From NCBI GenBank assembly GCA_963817785.1, contig CAWFPL010000008.1, positions 1 to 64,000 of the forward strand: a DNA stretch of 64,000 nucleotides, written 5' to 3'. Made by a program: the position numbers and the translations under genes. Source of the stretch: JAKALD01 sp963817785 (GTDB lineage: Bacteria; Pseudomonadota; Gammaproteobacteria; Burkholderiales; SG8-39). Of this stretch, positions 62,446 through 64,000 are shown one piece after another. Each line of letters starts with the position of its first letter. Within the stretch, counting starts at the first letter, position 1. The notes under the pieces were generated by a model that saw nothing but the letters and a program-made list of their open reading frames with translations, had not been told where the DNA came from and did no database searches.

Positions 62446-63834
62446 CTAGGCTGCGAGCATCTTCTTGGACGTGCCTTCCTCACCCGCGGCAGTCAGAGCG
62501 TCCTCGACCGCCACCAAGGCACCCCGTGCCCGCAGCTTACGGCGGATCTCCTCATGCGGCGGCTCGGCAAGCCGTGCTACGCCTTGCGCGCGCAGTGCGG
62601 CGTACAGACCCGCGGCCTCGCCCAAGCACATCGCCGTGCCCATGTGCCGGCTGCCTCCGTTTGCCTCCCGGCTCGCCGACATAGCGCGTCCCGCCACGAC
62701 TAGCCCATCAACCGATTTCGGCAACAGGGAGCCCAGTGGAATTTCGAACGGCACCTCGGGCACCCAAAGTGCGATTCCGGTGCCCTTCGACTCATGCAGG
62801 TCCATCGGTCCGGCACCGAGCGCGACGGCATCCGGGAAGCGCTTACCTCCAACGATGTCTTCCTCGGTGAGCGTGTACTGTCCTACGATGCGGCGCGTCT
62901 CGCGCACGCCGATGCGTGCTGCGATACCCGCCAGGACCGACTTCTCGAATCCCGGCACGCGCTCACGCAGGAACTTGACGATCGATTTCACCTGCTGACG
63001 GCCGACGAGCTCGGCGCGCGTCAGATCGGCGGCATCCAGCGCATCGACGTCGAATACCCTGCTCATCAGGCACACGGCATCAGTGCCGCCTGGCGTGCTG
63101 CAGAACGACAGGCTTTCCCAGAAGATGCGCTTGTCGCGGACGCCCTCGAGCGCGAGCGCACGCTTCTCGTCGCGCGGCATGGCACGGAAGCGCTTCACGT
63201 CCACGTTCGACATGCGGAAGACGAGCGTACAGGGCTGGCGCCGCCGGCGCAGGTCTACTTCCTCGCCAACGCAGGGCACACCGCTCGCCGACGCGACCGA
63301 CGCGTCCCCCGTCGCGTCCACCACGACCTTCGCGCGCAGGGCGGAGCGGCCCGAAGCGTTCTCGAGCACCACGCCCTCCACCCGCCCCGCGCCAAGCAGC
63401 GGGCGCACGATTACCGAGTGAAGCATGAGGTCTACACCCGCATCCTGCGCGAACTCGTCCGCCGCGATCTTCACGATCTCGGGGTTGAACGGGAAATTGA
63501 TCAATGGGATCGGGGTTGCCGACGCCTCGGCAAGCATGTATCGGCTGAAGCCATCGCTGCCGCCCATCCCGCGCACTCGCTCCGCAAGCTCGTAGGCCAA
63601 CCCTCCTACAACGCGCGTTTCGCGGTTGTAGAAGCCGAGCCACTGCGCCACCATTCCGTAGGTCGCCGTTCCCCCCAGGCAACCGGAGCGCTCGACCAAC
63701 ACTGTGCGGGCACCGGCGCGTGCCGCGGAGACCGCGGCGATGAGCCCCGAGGCTCCGCCGCCGGCCACTACGACGTCGTACTCACCCAGAAAACGCGTCT
63801 GCAGCGATTCGGGAAGGGTATTGGGGTTTTCCAT
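62446..63834 (-). CDS. FAD-dependent oxidoreductase (FAD_oxidored family), paralogue
   Basis: A 462-residue flavoprotein with the same layout as its neighbour: YDVVVAGGGASGLIAAVSAARAGARTVLVERSGCLGGTATYGMVAQW, then KVVVDATGDASVASASGVPCVGE, and GLVVAGRAMSASREANGGSRHMGTAMCLGEAAGLYAAL. The C-terminal HEEIRRKLRARGALV also recurs in the paralogue. The two probably act in one catabolic pathway. The 202-base gap to the neighbour holds no gene. Confidence 0.87.
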   Translation of the reverse strand: MENPNTLPESLQTRFLGEYDVVVAGGGASGLIAAVSAARAGARTVLVERSGCLGGTATYGMVAQWLGFYNRETRVVGGLAYELAERVRGMGGSDGFSRYMLAEASATPIPLINFPFNPEIVKIAADEFAQDAGVDLMLHSVIVRPLLGAGRVEGVVLENASGRSALRAKVVVDATGDASVASASGVPCVGEEVDLRRRRQPCTLVFRMSNVDVKRFRAMPRDEKRALALEGVRDKRIFWESLSFCSTPGGTDAVCLMSRVFDVDALDAADLTRAELVGRQQVKSIVKFLRERVPGFEKSVLAGIAARIGVRETRRIVGQYTLTEEDIVGGKRFPDAVALGAGPMDLHESKGTGIALWVPEVPFEIPLGSLLPKSVDGLVVAGRAMSASREANGGSRHMGTAMCLGEAAGLYAALRAQGVARLAEPPHEEIRRKLRARGALVAVEDALTAAGEEGTSKKMLAA

Positions 63835-63900
63835 GGCATTCCTCTTTGTGCACCGAAGTGGTTAGTCCCAAGAAGCGGTTCCGCAAAGCCGAGCTGTGTA

Positions 63901-63940
63901 GCGCCAGCGGAAGCTCGTTCGCGCCAGCGGAGGCTCGTTC
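63901..63940. repeat. Two tandem 20-bp repeats upstream of the FAD oxidoreductase gene
   Basis: GCGCCAGCGGAAGCTCGTTC (63901-63920) is followed immediately by a copy differing at one base (63921-63940). They lie 67-106 bases upstream of ATG 63834 and could be tandem regulator sites for the FAD oxidoreductase genes. Confidence 0.7.
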
Positions 63941-64000
63941 CGTACAGGCTAAAAGTCGCGATCGGCCCAGTCAAGGCGCGGTTTACGCTTGTGAACCAAC

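Overview
The window looks like about 64 kb of chromosome from a G+C-rich betaproteobacterium, probably Burkholderiales-like. The evidence is gene order, not marker identity. There is a pyrG-kdsA-eno-ftsB block, an mltD-gloB-yafS-rnhA-dnaQ block, a ppiD gene beside tRNA-Asp sequence, and many acyl-CoA genes. No rRNA genes, intact tRNA genes or CRISPR arrays were seen.

Layout. 1-3 kb: a PhyH dioxygenase with a SAF-domain oxidoreductase, then a higBA toxin-antitoxin pair. 3.3-10.5 kb: housekeeping genes on the minus strand (threonine dehydratase-like, ftsB, eno, kdsA, pyrG) and acetoacetyl-CoA synthetase. 10.5-12.1 kb: an IS110-family element with a structured non-coding left flank. 12.1-16 kb: thioesterase, ETF-ubiquinone oxidoreductase, rraA, DUF962, GNAT and NTF2-like genes. 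16-17.5 kb: a BrnT-type toxin-antitoxin pair and two small broken genes. 17.5-21 kb: acyl-CoA dehydrogenase, etfA and etfB, all frameshifted. 21-33.5 kb: MOSC protein, NDP-forming acyl-CoA ligase, EamA transporter, a DUF35/Cys-less thiolase/SDR operon, prfC, citryl-CoA lyase-like protein, acyl-CoA dehydrogenase, enoyl-CoA hydratase and acyl-CoA synthetase. 33.6-38.8 kb: dnaQ-rnhA-yafS divergent from gloB-mltD, an AT-rich patch and an exported protein. 38.7-48.1 kb: a yejABEF-like ABC importer, fabI and ppiD.

At 48.2 kb the character changes. A 44-nt fragment identical in structure to the 3' half of tRNA-Asp lies upstream of ppiD, with its 5' half replaced by unrelated DNA. This is what one end of an integrated element looks like. 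The next 13 kb carry decayed pieces: frameshifted nadC, a nadB stub, an IS5-family stub, a TctA stub, a tyrosine recombinase stub and an IS3-family stub. Between them are small stress or membrane genes (DoxX, glycine-zipper, CDF, CBS), a Phd/RelE pair and an SNF2 helicase-SWIM zinc-finger pair. The window ends in two tandem FAD-dependent oxidoreductases.

Functionally, the acyl-CoA dehydrogenases would pass electrons to EtfAB and then to the ETF-QO at 12.6 kb, while the acyl-CoA ligases, hydratase, SDR, Ltp2-like enzyme and AacS process acyl-CoA intermediates. Several conserved genes carry single-base indels (pyrG, the acyl-CoA dehydrogenase, etfA, etfB, nadC, the glycine-zipper gene). Essential pyrG is among them, so sequencing or assembly error is the likeliest cause for many of these.
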